A DNA stretch of 64,000 nucleotides from assembly GCA_024400305.1 (NCBI GenBank), contig JAKSMX010000003.1:95999-159998 (forward strand). The letters are read 5' to 3'. The notes beneath the pieces are model-generated. The model did not search any database. It was not told the DNA's origin and saw only the letters and a list, made by a program, of their open reading frames with translations. The position numbers and the translations under genes are program-made. Position 1 is the first letter of the stretch. Every line of letters begins with the position of its first letter. Source of the stretch: Bacteroidales bacterium (GTDB taxonomy: Bacteria > Bacteroidota > Bacteroidia > Bacteroidales > F082). Of this stretch, positions 43,534-51,879 are shown in pieces.

Positions 43534-46251
43534 ATGGAATTTAAAATAAGAGCAAGTTACCCCAACTATTATATGATGCAACTGTTTGCAAGTTGCGAAG
43601 GTGACATAAGCGACAACATTTTCGCTGTCGAGAACAAGCCTGTCGGCAACAAGCCCGGCACCGTGATCTACCGTTTTGAGAATGAAAGCGAGAGCCACGA
43701 AATCGCTCCGAGATGGTACGACATCTACTATCTTCTCTCCAGCGACGACAAAAGCCAGAGCGAGCATTTCCTCAACCTTCTGATCAAGGAACGCGACGGC
43801 GACGAATCTGTCAAAGACGAATTGGGAAGCCTCAGGAACCAGCTGCACGACAAAATCAGGAAGTACGTCGAAGAGAATCCACTGCACGATGACATTTATA
43901 TTGTCACCACATTGAGCGACCCCAACCTGCATTCCGAACAGATTGTGAGCAACAAAGGCAAGATGCTTCTCGCGCTGACGAAAGAATGCTACGCCGTGCC
44001 GGACTTCTGCATCCTCACCTCGAAGTCGTTCTGCCGCGAAAACCAGGAGGAGCTTCTCCGCAAAGCCATCAGGAATCTTGAGATAATGACACAAAGCAAG
44101 CTCGGCGACGACACCAACCCCCTCGTCTTCGCGATGAGAAGCGCGATGCCGCAATACATCCCCGGCCTCATGCCCACCCTGCTCAACATCGGAATGAACC
44201 GCACCGCACACAAGGCACTCGTCAGGAAACACGGCCCGAACATGGCCAACCGCATCTATCTCAACAACTTGAACAACATGTTCGACATGCTCGGCATAAC
44301 CGAAAAATCAGCCGTTGACGAGAACAAGCTCACCTGCGACGAACAAAACGCCCGTATCGAATGGATGGAGGCGAAAATCATCGAACATGAAAACGGCGAC
44401 TCACGCCTCCTCGACGACTGTTTCTACCAAGTGCTGAAATTCACGTATTATGTAAGGAGTTTCTATCTGAACAACAAGCAGTTAGTGATGACGTTCATGC
44501 GAGGCAAGAAAGCATATCCGTCGTTGATTCTTCACAAAATGGTTTGGACCATCGGCAACGACAGCTCGTGTCCTGGTGTCCTTTACAGCCGCAACAGCAA
44601 CACCGGAACCGGACGGCAAATCGAGACTTATCCCGACATCTTCGGCGAGGAGATCATGACCGGCAACATCTCGGCGAGAAACTGGAGTTACAGCGACAGA
44701 AAAGACATCAAGGAGATATTCCCGGCAGTGTATCATTTCGACCCGCTCCTCGAAAATCTCGAAAGAAAGTTCAAATCGCCGGTGACAATAGAATTCGGCA
44801 TCGAGACAATACAAGGCAAGGCCAGCCTTTTCGCCGTGCTTCAACTCAACAGATCCGAACTTACCGGACGAGCCGCGTTGATGTCATCAATAGAGATGCT
44901 TCTGAACAAGAAAATCTCGGAGATGACCATCGATGATTACAATTCATTGAAAAACAACGATTTCAACGACAGCAACCATCATCAGATCATTGAGAGGAAA
45001 GACATCATCGAGCTGATCAGGCCTTATCACCTGAGGCAGCTTTTCTCCGACACCATCGACGACAAGGCATTCAGCGAGCTGACATTTTTCGGGAAAGGCG
45101 TCAATGTGCTGCCACGGACAGCCACCACCGCGAAAATATGTTTCTCCTCGGCCGAAGCGACGAAGCTGAAAGGAGACGGATTCCCCGTCTGCATCTGCAA
45201 GCAGAGGTTCACGCCGGAGGACACAATCACCTTGAACGAAGTCGATGCCATCATGAGCATCACCCCCGCGGCAATACACGTCGTGACAGCCTGCCGCGGC
45301 TATGGAATACCGGCATTCCTCAACCTCGGAAACTTCGGCATGAGATTGCAAGACAACAAGTTAATCAACGCCGCCGGCAAGGAACTGAAATACGGTGAAT
45401 GGATCACACTCTCAAGCAAGAGAAGGACAATTTATGAAGGACGCGCCACCTTCAAGCCGGCGCGATTCAGGAAGTTCCTCAACGGCGAGAACATCTCATT
45501 AAACGCAGAAGACACCAAGATTTTCAACGAGTTAAAGCTCGCATACACCATATATCAGGACATAATCAACTCCAGCCATGTCAATTTCATCACCGACATC
45601 GACTCGCTGGCGCGGCTCATCAGCTACGACCTGAACACCAATCCGCAGAAGTCGAAAGACGTCGTGAACACATGGTACAACCTGAATCCGGAACTGTATC
45701 AGAACCAGGTCCTTGAGAGCAAGATGGGTTCGCATCTCGAACAGTCGCGCGTTTTTGAGTTCCTGGACAGCGAGAAAAAAGTCGATTTCTTCAAAAGCAT
45801 CATACACAAATGCAAGAAGATGAATATCAGCGGGTTGGATGCCGGCTCGTTCATGCTCGGCAGATTTATCGCAAAGCCGCTTCCGAAATCATTCTGGGAG
45901 ACGTTCACTCCCGACGAGATCGCCTTCATGCTTAACGAATACGTCCTTTATGAAAAATATCTCGCTGTGCTTCAAGAAGTTGGAGAGACAAAACTCATGA
46001 GGACGCACAAGCAGATCATTTCTCAGAACCTCAAGGAAATCGTTTTGCAGAACATGACATTATACACTTTCGTGCCTCTGATAATGACCGACACGGACTG
46101 GGACGAGGTAGAATGTCAGGTGAACAGACTGAACAACAGCCAGGACAACACATTGTACATAGCGCGGGCATTGTCGAAGCCTCTTGACGAGATTTTCGAC
46201 ATGTCCAAGCCCTGGATCAGAGACAAGGTGACAGAGCTGTCAAAACTTTGA
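43534..46251 (+). CDS. Pyruvate-phosphate-dikinase-like protein lacking the PEP barrel
   Basis: A 905-residue protein related to PPDK/PEP synthase but with an unusual layout. Residues 1-140 are not recognised. Residues 145-460 resemble the ATP-grasp domain (SNKGKMLLALTKECYAVPDFCILT, RSAMPQYIPGLMPTLLNIGMN, GVLYSRNSNTG). Residues 560-625 match the phosphohistidine mobile domain (NEVDAIMSITPAAIHVVTACRGYGIPAFL), where His aligns with the PPDK catalytic His (TSHAAVVARGMGKP). The C-terminal 270 residues do not show the PEP/pyruvate TIM barrel. It probably transfers phosphate from ATP via the histidine to an unknown acceptor. Single gene with its own promoter. Confidence 0.7.
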   Translation: MEFKIRASYPNYYMMQLFASCEGDISDNIFAVENKPVGNKPGTVIYRFENESESHEIAPRWYDIYYLLSSDDKSQSEHFLNLLIKERDGDESVKDELGSLRNQLHDKIRKYVEENPLHDDIYIVTTLSDPNLHSEQIVSNKGKMLLALTKECYAVPDFCILTSKSFCRENQEELLRKAIRNLEIMTQSKLGDDTNPLVFAMRSAMPQYIPGLMPTLLNIGMNRTAHKALVRKHGPNMANRIYLNNLNNMFDMLGITEKSAVDENKLTCDEQNARIEWMEAKIIEHENGDSRLLDDCFYQVLKFTYYVRSFYLNNKQLVMTFMRGKKAYPSLILHKMVWTIGNDSSCPGVLYSRNSNTGTGRQIETYPDIFGEEIMTGNISARNWSYSDRKDIKEIFPAVYHFDPLLENLERKFKSPVTIEFGIETIQGKASLFAVLQLNRSELTGRAALMSSIEMLLNKKISEMTIDDYNSLKNNDFNDSNHHQIIERKDIIELIRPYHLRQLFSDTIDDKAFSELTFFGKGVNVLPRTATTAKICFSSAEATKLKGDGFPVCICKQRFTPEDTITLNEVDAIMSITPAAIHVVTACRGYGIPAFLNLGNFGMRLQDNKLINAAGKELKYGEWITLSSKRRTIYEGRATFKPARFRKFLNGENISLNAEDTKIFNELKLAYTIYQDIINSSHVNFITDIDSLARLISYDLNTNPQKSKDVVNTWYNLNPELYQNQVLESKMGSHLEQSRVFEFLDSEKKVDFFKSIIHKCKKMNISGLDAGSFMLGRFIAKPLPKSFWETFTPDEIAFMLNEYVLYEKYLAVLQEVGETKLMRTHKQIISQNLKEIVLQNMTLYTFVPLIMTDTDWDEVECQVNRLNNSQDNTLYIARALSKPLDEIFDMSKPWIRDKVTELSKL

Positions 46252-46305
46252 CGCGGCATGTCGCATTAATGTTTTCATTACATAACAGCAAATAAATCAT
46301 TAAAA

Positions 46306-47142
46306 ATGAATCGATCAGCTAAAATATTCTGCATGATTGCCGTAATGATTGCCACGGCATCTTGTTCAAAGACAGACGAATTCACCCTGATTTCCTACAA
46401 CATCCGCAACAGCGGGGCGAATGACGGCATCAACAGCTGGGAAAACAGAAAAGATTTGACTGTCAACATGATAGCCCAGGAAAAGCCTGGCTTGATCTGT
46501 ATGCAGGAAGTTTTGAACGACCAGCTGGAATTTCTTTATGAAGAGCTTCCTGACTACGACTTCATTGGCGTCGGGCGGGACGACAGCGTGCGGAAAGGCG
46601 AGGTCATGGCGGTTTTTTACAGAAGCGACATGTACGAATTGCTCGAAAACGGCAATTTCTGGCTCAGCGAGACGCCCGGTATGGTGTCAAGAGGCTGGGA
46701 CGGAGTGTGCCGCCGCATGGTGACATGGGGGCATTTTAAAAATCTGAAATCCGGAAAGACGTTTTTCTGCTTCAACACCCATCTCGATCACAGAGGTGTT
46801 GTGGCACGCGAAGAGTCGATGAAGCTCATCGTCACGAAGATAAATGAGATCACGGATGGCGGCGAACCCGTTTTCCTCACCGGCGACTTCAACGCCACCA
46901 TCGACAACCCCATTTTCACACCTTTAATCAATTACATGCAGCAGGCACGGACAGACGCACCCGTCACCGACAACAAATACACATATAACAATTACGGACT
47001 CGGAAATGAGAATCCGAGCGTCATCGATCACATTTTCTATCTTAATGCCGATCCTGTCTCATTCACCACCCTCGACGGAAGCTACGGCGACGGTTACATC
47101 TCCGACCACTTCCCCGTCAAGGCAATTTTTAAGATTAAATGA
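46306..47142 (+). CDS. Endonuclease/exonuclease/phosphatase family lipoprotein
   Basis: A 278-residue secreted hydrolase of the EEP superfamily: lipobox TASC with Cys at residue 20, then the full motif set FTLISYNIRN, ICMQEVLNDQL (metal-binding Glu), FNTHLDHRGVVA (catalytic His), FLTGDFNATIDNP (Asp/Asn) and SDHFPVKA (His). Such lipoproteins act on phosphodiesters or phosphate monoesters outside the inner membrane; DNA, sphingolipids or inositol phosphates are all possible. It lies 54 bases after the PPDK-like gene on the same strand. Confidence 0.85.
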   Translation: MNRSAKIFCMIAVMIATASCSKTDEFTLISYNIRNSGANDGINSWENRKDLTVNMIAQEKPGLICMQEVLNDQLEFLYEELPDYDFIGVGRDDSVRKGEVMAVFYRSDMYELLENGNFWLSETPGMVSRGWDGVCRRMVTWGHFKNLKSGKTFFCFNTHLDHRGVVAREESMKLIVTKINEITDGGEPVFLTGDFNATIDNPIFTPLINYMQQARTDAPVTDNKYTYNNYGLGNENPSVIDHIFYLNADPVSFTTLDGSYGDGYISDHFPVKAIFKIK

Positions 47143-47180
47143 CAAAAAAAAGGCAGACACTCCATTATGAAGTGTCTGCC
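47143..47180 (-). terminator. Terminator of the split transketolase operon
   Basis: 10-bp perfect stem GGCAGACACT / AGTGTCTGCC (47152-47161 and 47171-47180). On the minus strand it is followed by eight U, so it chiefly serves the transketolase genes; it may also slow plus-strand transcription from the EEP gene. Confidence 0.85.
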
Positions 47181-47248
47181 GAAAAACATTTCACTTTAAA
47201 AATTTAACACAAAATTCACTAGTTTAATTCACAAGTTACACGAGTTTT

Positions 47249-48205
47249 TTATTTCACTTTTCGTGCCACTGCCCTCTTCGCCGCCTCGATAATGTCTTGC
47301 GTGTCAAGATGATAGAATTTCATCAGTTCGTCTGGCGTGCCGCTCTGTCCGAACACGTCGTTGATGGCGACCATCTCCAAAGGTTTCGGGTTGTTGAGTG
47401 CGAGAACCTGCGCGATGCTGTCGCCGAGGCCGCCGTTGCGCATGTGTTCCTCCGCCGTCACCACACAGCCTGTCTTGGCGACAGACTTCATGACCGCTTC
47501 TGCATCCAACGGCTTTATCGTGTGGATGTTAATCAATTCGGCGTTGATGCCCATCTCCTTAAGTATCGGGAGCGCCTGCACCGCCTTCCAAACGAGATGA
47601 CCGCATGCGAAGATGGATACATCGGTGCCTTCCTGAAGCATCTGCGCCTTCCCGATGATGAATTTCTCGTCAGCCGGAGTGAAGTTGGCGACTTTCGGAC
47701 GTCCGAAACGCATATACACCGGGCCTTCGTATTCGGCGCATGCGATCGTAGCGTTCTTCGTCTGGTTGAAGTCGCAAGGTACGATGACCGTCATGTTGGG
47801 CAGCATCTTCATCATGCCGATGTCTTCAAGTGTCTGGTGTGTAGCGCCGTCTTCACCGAGGGTTATGCCCGCGTGCGATGCGCACACCTTCACGTTTTTG
47901 TTTGAATAAGCCACCACCTGACGGATCTGGTCATATACGCGCGCCGTCGAGAAGTTGGCGAACGTTCCCGTGAACGGGATGTAACCACCGATGGCGAGTC
48001 CGGCGGCCGTGCCTATCATGTTGGCTTCCGCAATGCCCATCTGGAAGAATCTTTCCGGAAATGCCTTCTGGAAATCGCCCATCTTCAAGGAACCTGTCAG
48101 GTCGGCGCAGAGGCCGACGACTTTCGGGTTGCGTTTCCCGGCTTCGAGCAGTCCTTCTCCGAAGCCGCTTCTTGTATCTTTATAATTCTGAACTTCTAAA
48201 TTCAT
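47249..48205 (-). CDS. Transketolase, C-terminal subunit
   Basis: C-terminal half of a two-gene transketolase, which shuttles two-carbon units in the pentose-phosphate pathway. Seen: about 318 residues; pyrimidine-binding domain with the ThDP-activating Glu in FFQMGIAEANMIGTAAGLA near 55; ARVYDQIRQVVAYSN; HAGITLGEDGATHQTLEDI near 110; and a C-terminal transketolase domain (VTAEEHMRNGGLGDSIAQVL). The ATG at 48205 is preferred over the TTG 9 bases upstream. The N-terminal subunit gene lies 12 bases upstream. Separate genes are normal for this subfamily, so this is not a broken gene. Confidence 0.9.
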   Translation of the reverse strand: MNLEVQNYKDTRSGFGEGLLEAGKRNPKVVGLCADLTGSLKMGDFQKAFPERFFQMGIAEANMIGTAAGLAIGGYIPFTGTFANFSTARVYDQIRQVVAYSNKNVKVCASHAGITLGEDGATHQTLEDIGMMKMLPNMTVIVPCDFNQTKNATIACAEYEGPVYMRFGRPKVANFTPADEKFIIGKAQMLQEGTDVSIFACGHLVWKAVQALPILKEMGINAELINIHTIKPLDAEAVMKSVAKTGCVVTAEEHMRNGGLGDSIAQVLALNNPKPLEMVAINDVFGQSGTPDELMKFYHLDTQDIIEAAKRAVARKVK

Positions 48206-48217
48206 AATTCTCAAATT

Positions 48218-49060
48218 TTAATAATCACCAAGAGTTTCCTTCAATTGGTTCAGAGCGCAAGCCGCCTGTTCGTCGTTAGGTGCGCTGCCGTGCCATTTGT
48301 GCGTCCCCATCATGAAATCGACACCCATGCCCATCTCCGTATGAGCGAGAAGAAGCTGCGGTTGTCCTTTGTGAGCGTTCCCACGTGCAACATTCAATGT
48401 GTCAACAAGTTGCTGCATGTCGTTGCCGTTGAGTTCATAGACTTTCCAGCCGAAAGCCTCGTATTTTGCCTTCATGTCGCCGAGATTCATCACATCGTCG
48501 GTGCTGCCGTCGATCTGTTTCTTGTTGTAATCGATGATGGCCACGAGATTGTCAACATGCTTTGCCGGAGCGTACATCGCCGCCTCCCATATCTGTCCTT
48601 CCTCCTGTTCGCCGTCACCCATCAGACAGAAGACGAGATGACTGTCACCGTTCAGTTTCTTCGCCTGCGCCGCGCCGCATGACACCGAAAGGCCTTGTCC
48701 CAACGAACCGGAAGCGACTCTGATTCCGGGAAGACCTTCCGCCGTAGTCGGATGTCCTTGCAGACGCGTCCCGAGACGACGGAACGTTGCAAGTTCCGAA
48801 ACAGGAAAGAATCCGCGATGAGCCAGAATGCTGTAGAGCATCGGGCTGATATGGCCGTTTGAGAGGAAAAACATGTCCTCCCCCGCCCCGTCCATGCGGA
48901 AATTCTCCGGGTCAATCTGCATCTGGTCGAAATACAAAGCCGTCACAATGTCCGTCGCTCCGAGCGAACCGCCCGGATGTCCCGACTGACAAGCATGAAC
49001 CATTCTGATAATATCACGTCTGACTTGCGACGCAATATCTTTTAATTCATTGATAGTCAT
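48218..49060 (-). CDS. Transketolase, N-terminal subunit
   Basis: ThDP pyrophosphate-binding half of the split transketolase. Seen: 280 residues; HACQSGHPGGSLGATDIV at 22-39 with the conserved substrate-binding His; FFLSNGHISPMLY near 85; GSLGQGLSVSCGAA near 117; the ThDP motif MGDGEQEEGQIWEAAMYA near 150 followed by DYNKKQIDG. First gene of the pair; -7 box TATTTTTGC on the minus strand at 49107-49099. Confidence 0.92.
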   Translation of the reverse strand: MTINELKDIASQVRRDIIRMVHACQSGHPGGSLGATDIVTALYFDQMQIDPENFRMDGAGEDMFFLSNGHISPMLYSILAHRGFFPVSELATFRRLGTRLQGHPTTAEGLPGIRVASGSLGQGLSVSCGAAQAKKLNGDSHLVFCLMGDGEQEEGQIWEAAMYAPAKHVDNLVAIIDYNKKQIDGSTDDVMNLGDMKAKYEAFGWKVYELNGNDMQQLVDTLNVARGNAHKGQPQLLLAHTEMGMGVDFMMGTHKWHGSAPNDEQAACALNQLKETLGDY

Positions 49061-49098
49061 TATTTTATAAACGTATTATATTTATTCTAATTGCTTTT

Positions 49099-49148
49099 GC
49101 AAAAATAGGCAATTTTATGTTGCAATCAATTATTTTTAGTAATTTTGC
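49099..49148. promoter_or_regulatory. Divergent promoters of transketolase and the RluA-family gene
   Basis: Minus-strand box TATTTTTGC (49107-49099) serves transketolase; plus-strand box TAATTTTGC (49140-49148) serves the pseudouridine synthase and rules out the longer opening at 49117. Confidence 0.6.
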
Positions 49149-49176
49149 GCCGATTATTGTAAAAACATTTCCAAAA

Positions 49177-50055
49177 ATGAACAATCCAAACGAAAAGAAA
49201 TATAACGATTTGGTTTTCAAGGCCATGGAAAACGACGAGCTTCTTCCGTTCCTTATGAAGAAAATGAACGGCATAAGCCGCACGAAGGCGAAAAGCATTC
49301 TTGCAAGCGGCACTGTCAATGTTGACGGCAGGTCAACGACGCAGCACAACTTTCCGATTGAGCCAGGCATGACGGTGACGATAGCCAGGAACGGCGGCAA
49401 CTCATTCAAGAGCCACTGGGTGAAGATCGTCTATGAGGACAAATACATTTTTGTCGTCGAGAAGAGAAACGGAATCCTGTGCAACTCGCCTTATCCGAGC
49501 GACGAGACTGTACAAGGCATTCTGAACAAATATTTGGAAAGCAAGCATCAGCGTTGCCATGCACATACGATTCACCGCCTTGACAGGGACACCTCCGGCC
49601 TGATGCTTTTCGCAAAAGACAAGAAAATCGCATTGAAGTTTGAGGAGAATTGGAAGGAAACCGTATATGACCGGCGTTATGTGGCGCTCGTACACGGCGA
49701 GATGAAGAAGGAAAGCGGAACAATAAGCTCGTGGCTCAAAGACAACAGTCAATTCGTGACTTATTCCTCAAAATACGACAACGGCGGCAAGTACGCCGTC
49801 ACACATTACAAATTATTAAAGGTGTCGAACGGATATTCGTTGGTCGAGCTGCAGCTTGAGACCGGACGCAAGAACCAGATCCGCGTCCATCTGCAAGACA
49901 TAGGTTTCCCTGTTGTCGGCGACCCGAAATACGGTGACGGCGACAACCGCATCGGACGGCTCGGACTCCACGCCTACAAGCTATGCTTCACCCATCCTGT
50001 TACCGGCGAGGACCTGAAGTTCGAGACAACATTCCCCAAAGGTTTCAACCTGTAG
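49177..50055 (+). CDS. RluA-family 23S rRNA pseudouridine synthase
   Basis: Isomerises specific uridines to pseudouridine in rRNA or tRNA. Seen: about 292 residues from the chosen ATG; N-terminal S4 RNA-binding domain (LPFLMKKMNGISRTKAKSI, GTVNVDGRSTTQ); catalytic motif HRLDRDTSGLMLFAK near 125 with the essential Asp; YVALVHGEM; and the C-terminal LETGRKNQIRVHLQDIGFPV with GDPKYG. The S4 domain favours an RluD/RluC-like rRNA target, but which uridine is unknown. Confidence 0.88.
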   Translation: MNNPNEKKYNDLVFKAMENDELLPFLMKKMNGISRTKAKSILASGTVNVDGRSTTQHNFPIEPGMTVTIARNGGNSFKSHWVKIVYEDKYIFVVEKRNGILCNSPYPSDETVQGILNKYLESKHQRCHAHTIHRLDRDTSGLMLFAKDKKIALKFEENWKETVYDRRYVALVHGEMKKESGTISSWLKDNSQFVTYSSKYDNGGKYAVTHYKLLKVSNGYSLVELQLETGRKNQIRVHLQDIGFPVVGDPKYGDGDNRIGRLGLHAYKLCFTHPVTGEDLKFETTFPKGFNL

Positions 50056-50107
50056 ATTACGCACGGCGACGGATCAGAACGATGTACTGCGGTCTGGAAA
50101 AACCATG

Positions 50108-50512
50108 CTATCTGTTTTCAATTGCCAGTATGTCATCCGGTGCGAGCGGCACATATGCTCCCTCCTTGCATTCCAATATCACCGTGCCGCTTTCGAGTGA
50201 TTCGAGGCGGTGCCACTGTCCCATCTCCACGACCATGCCCATGCAGTCGGAGCCGGCGCGCATCTCAACGGAGTCAACCATACGTCCGTCTTCATCGTAA
50301 AGATACTGAATGCAATGCCCGCGCAGCACGGCGACCACTTCCGTGAAGCCACGATGCCGGTGTATGGGAAGCACCGTCCCCGGTTCAAGGGCGTTGAGCA
50401 TTTTCTGTGACTTGTCGTCAACTGAATCGCGCAGGTCGTAGTTCATGCGAAGCCGCGGCGACACTTTGGCTTGTGCCGTAATACCATCAAGGAGTTCTTT
50501 GTCTATGCGCAT
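50108..50512 (-). CDS. WbuC-family cupin metalloprotein (paralogue 1)
   Basis: Small cupin of about 134 residues. Seen: SPRLRMNYDLRDSVDDKSQKML near residue 15 (the WbuC signature), cupin motif 1 PIHRHRGFTEVVAVLRG with metal-binding His, and motif 2 GQWHRLESLESGTVILEC. WbuC proteins occur in O-antigen and capsule loci; their exact role is unproven, sugar-nucleotide modification being suspected. The ATG at 50512 begins the family-type N-terminus (MRIDKELL). It shares strong similarity with the protein at 53604-54209. Confidence 0.8.
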   Translation of the reverse strand: MRIDKELLDGITAQAKVSPRLRMNYDLRDSVDDKSQKMLNALEPGTVLPIHRHRGFTEVVAVLRGHCIQYLYDEDGRMVDSVEMRAGSDCMGMVVEMGQWHRLESLESGTVILECKEGAYVPLAPDDILAIENR

Positions 50513-50580
50513 TTTGTCTCGTTTAAAATTTCGGCAAAGATACGATTTTTTCAAAACAAAATAACATTATGCCAAAAACA

Positions 50581-50808
50581 TCATATCTTCTTTTTCCTCC
50601 CGCCGCAATGCTCCTCCATATCCCGCCTTCCGGCCACCTCCATGAACATTGCCTTCTTCCACGCCTCCAAGGTGCCGTTGTTAATCTTCTTGCGCGTGTA
50701 CTTCACCTTCGACAGAAGATTTGTATGCTTGTTCGGAAAGTGGTGATGCTCAGCGACGTAAACCCTGAGCTCATCAATGAAAGCGTACCATTTCTCTTCG
50801 TTTGTCAT
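50581..50808 (-). CDS. Small helicase-associated-domain-like protein
   Basis: A 75-residue basic protein resembling one helicase-associated (HA) repeat: W-x(4)-DELRVYVAEHHHFPNK, LLSKVKYTRKKINNGTLEAW. HA repeats are usually found in tandem behind helicase domains, but single-repeat small proteins are scattered in Bacteroidales genomes. It follows the decayed hipA on the same strand by 30 bases. Function unknown. Confidence 0.5.
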   Translation of the reverse strand: MTNEEKWYAFIDELRVYVAEHHHFPNKHTNLLSKVKYTRKKINNGTLEAWKKAMFMEVAGRRDMEEHCGGRKKKI

Positions 50809-50838
50809 ATATTGGAAACAAGTAAAAACTTAATTTGT

Positions 50839-51407
50839 TTATAAACCCTTCAGCACATTCAGTCTTTCAGTTATCAATTCCATATAGGCCTCTTGCTTCT
50901 CTATTTTCAGGAAAGAGCCGCGGACCAATTCCTCCCACGCAGGCAACGCCTTTCGCATGCTTCCTATCAGTTGCAGCGTGACTCGCTCCTCAATGCCCAT
51001 CGTGGATGATGCTTTCAGGAAATCCCCAAGGCCAAGTCGAGATCTCTTACCGTTCAATGGGAGTGCAAATTCCTCTTTATCTTTCGGGTTGGCTATGGCC
51101 ACATTCAGCAAATCGCAGGCAGGAGCAAGCTGACAGAGGCGCTTCGGACCGACATACGGTCGAGCACGCTGATGTCGGTATTACGCAAAGCCACATCAAG
51201 CAGCCATCCCTCGGGAATCAAGCCATCGAAAAACGGGAACAGCACAGGGCTTTTGCAAACCTCTTTGTGCAACGGCAAGGTCAGGCTGACCGCCTCTGCG
51301 TCTGATGATGCAAGATACTCCTCATCATAGCGGAACGTGTATTCGCCGCCATCTTCAGTCAGCATGCCGGCGAATCTGTCCTTTCTGAATATGCGTGCCT
51401 GTCTCAT
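50839..51407 (-). pseudogene. hipA: hipA toxin remnant with internal deletion
   Basis: The two ends of a HipA serine/threonine kinase without its catalytic core. Positions 51407-51105 encode the N-terminal domain (FRKDRFAGMLTEDGG, LFPFFDGLIPEGWLLDVALR, VLDRM) and then run out of frame into SVRSASVSLLL. In another frame from about 51150, KRLCQLAPACDLLNVAIANP resumes at the place of the family's SPAYDLLN motif and continues to 50839 (EEFALPLNGKRSRLGLGDF). About 200 residues, including the P-loop and catalytic residues, are missing. It lies 5 bases after an intact hipB-like gene. Confidence 0.8.
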
Positions 51408-51412
51408 GTCGT

Positions 51413-51616
51413 TCAGTATTTAGGCGCAGCCGTGAGCGTGTAATTGAAAAGGTCAAGCACCTGGTTCACCTTGTCCATGCGGAGCGTGGGCTTGCCTTGC
51501 TCCAGATTGCGCACGAAGTTCAGCCCCACGCCCGACTTCATGGCCAGCTCCTCCTGTGTCAGTCCGTATTCCTTCCGGAATCTCTTAACCGTCTGTGATA
51601 GTTGTGTTTTTCCCAT
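51413..51616 (-). CDS. hipB: HipB-like XRE-family antitoxin/repressor
   Basis: A 67-residue helix-turn-helix protein: TVKRFRKEYGLTQEELAMKSGVGLNFVRNLEQGKPTLRMDKVNQVL covers residues 9-54 and is the canonical XRE fold of HipB antitoxins. It normally neutralises HipA and represses the hipBA promoter. Here its HipA partner is deleted, so it may act only as an autorepressor, or protect against other HipA copies. Promoter box TAATTTTGC at 51655-51647, with AT-rich partial palindromes around 51680-51700 that could be operators. Confidence 0.85.
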   Translation of the reverse strand: MGKTQLSQTVKRFRKEYGLTQEELAMKSGVGLNFVRNLEQGKPTLRMDKVNQVLDLFNYTLTAAPKY

Positions 51617-51646
51617 AGAAACAATGTAAATTATATTATTTCGGAT

Positions 51647-51655
51647 GCAAAATTA
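51647..51655 (-). promoter_or_regulatory. hipB promoter -7 box
   Basis: TAATTTTGC on the minus strand, about 30 bases before the hipB start. Confidence 0.6.
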
Positions 51656-51801
51656 CAAAAAAACTCAAACTACATCACTTATGATATAAATTAAATCATT
51701 TTAAAACATTTTATATCCTTTCGAATGCAGTAAGGCGGCTTCACAACTCACAAACTTCTGTAATTCTGTATGCAAAACAACCATTAAACATGTTATTTCA
51801 T

Positions 51802-51852
51802 CAAAAAAAATGTCGGGAAAGAACACCGTCTTTCACGGATTCCCTCCCGACA
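51802..51852 (-). terminator. Terminator at the end of the polysaccharide locus
   Basis: Stem TGTCGGGA / TCCCGACA (51811-51818 and 51845-51852) with an inner CCGT/ACGG helix; on the minus strand eight U follow. It lies 27 bases after the DegT aminotransferase stop. Confidence 0.8.
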
Positions 51853-51879
51853 ATTCAAGACCTCCAGTTTGGGTTAAGG

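Noticed and set aside
47249-49060. Transketolase in two genes, as a possible frameshift or split pseudogene
   Set aside because: Separate N- and C-terminal transketolase subunit genes are a recognised normal form; both halves are complete with proper starts and a 12-base gap.
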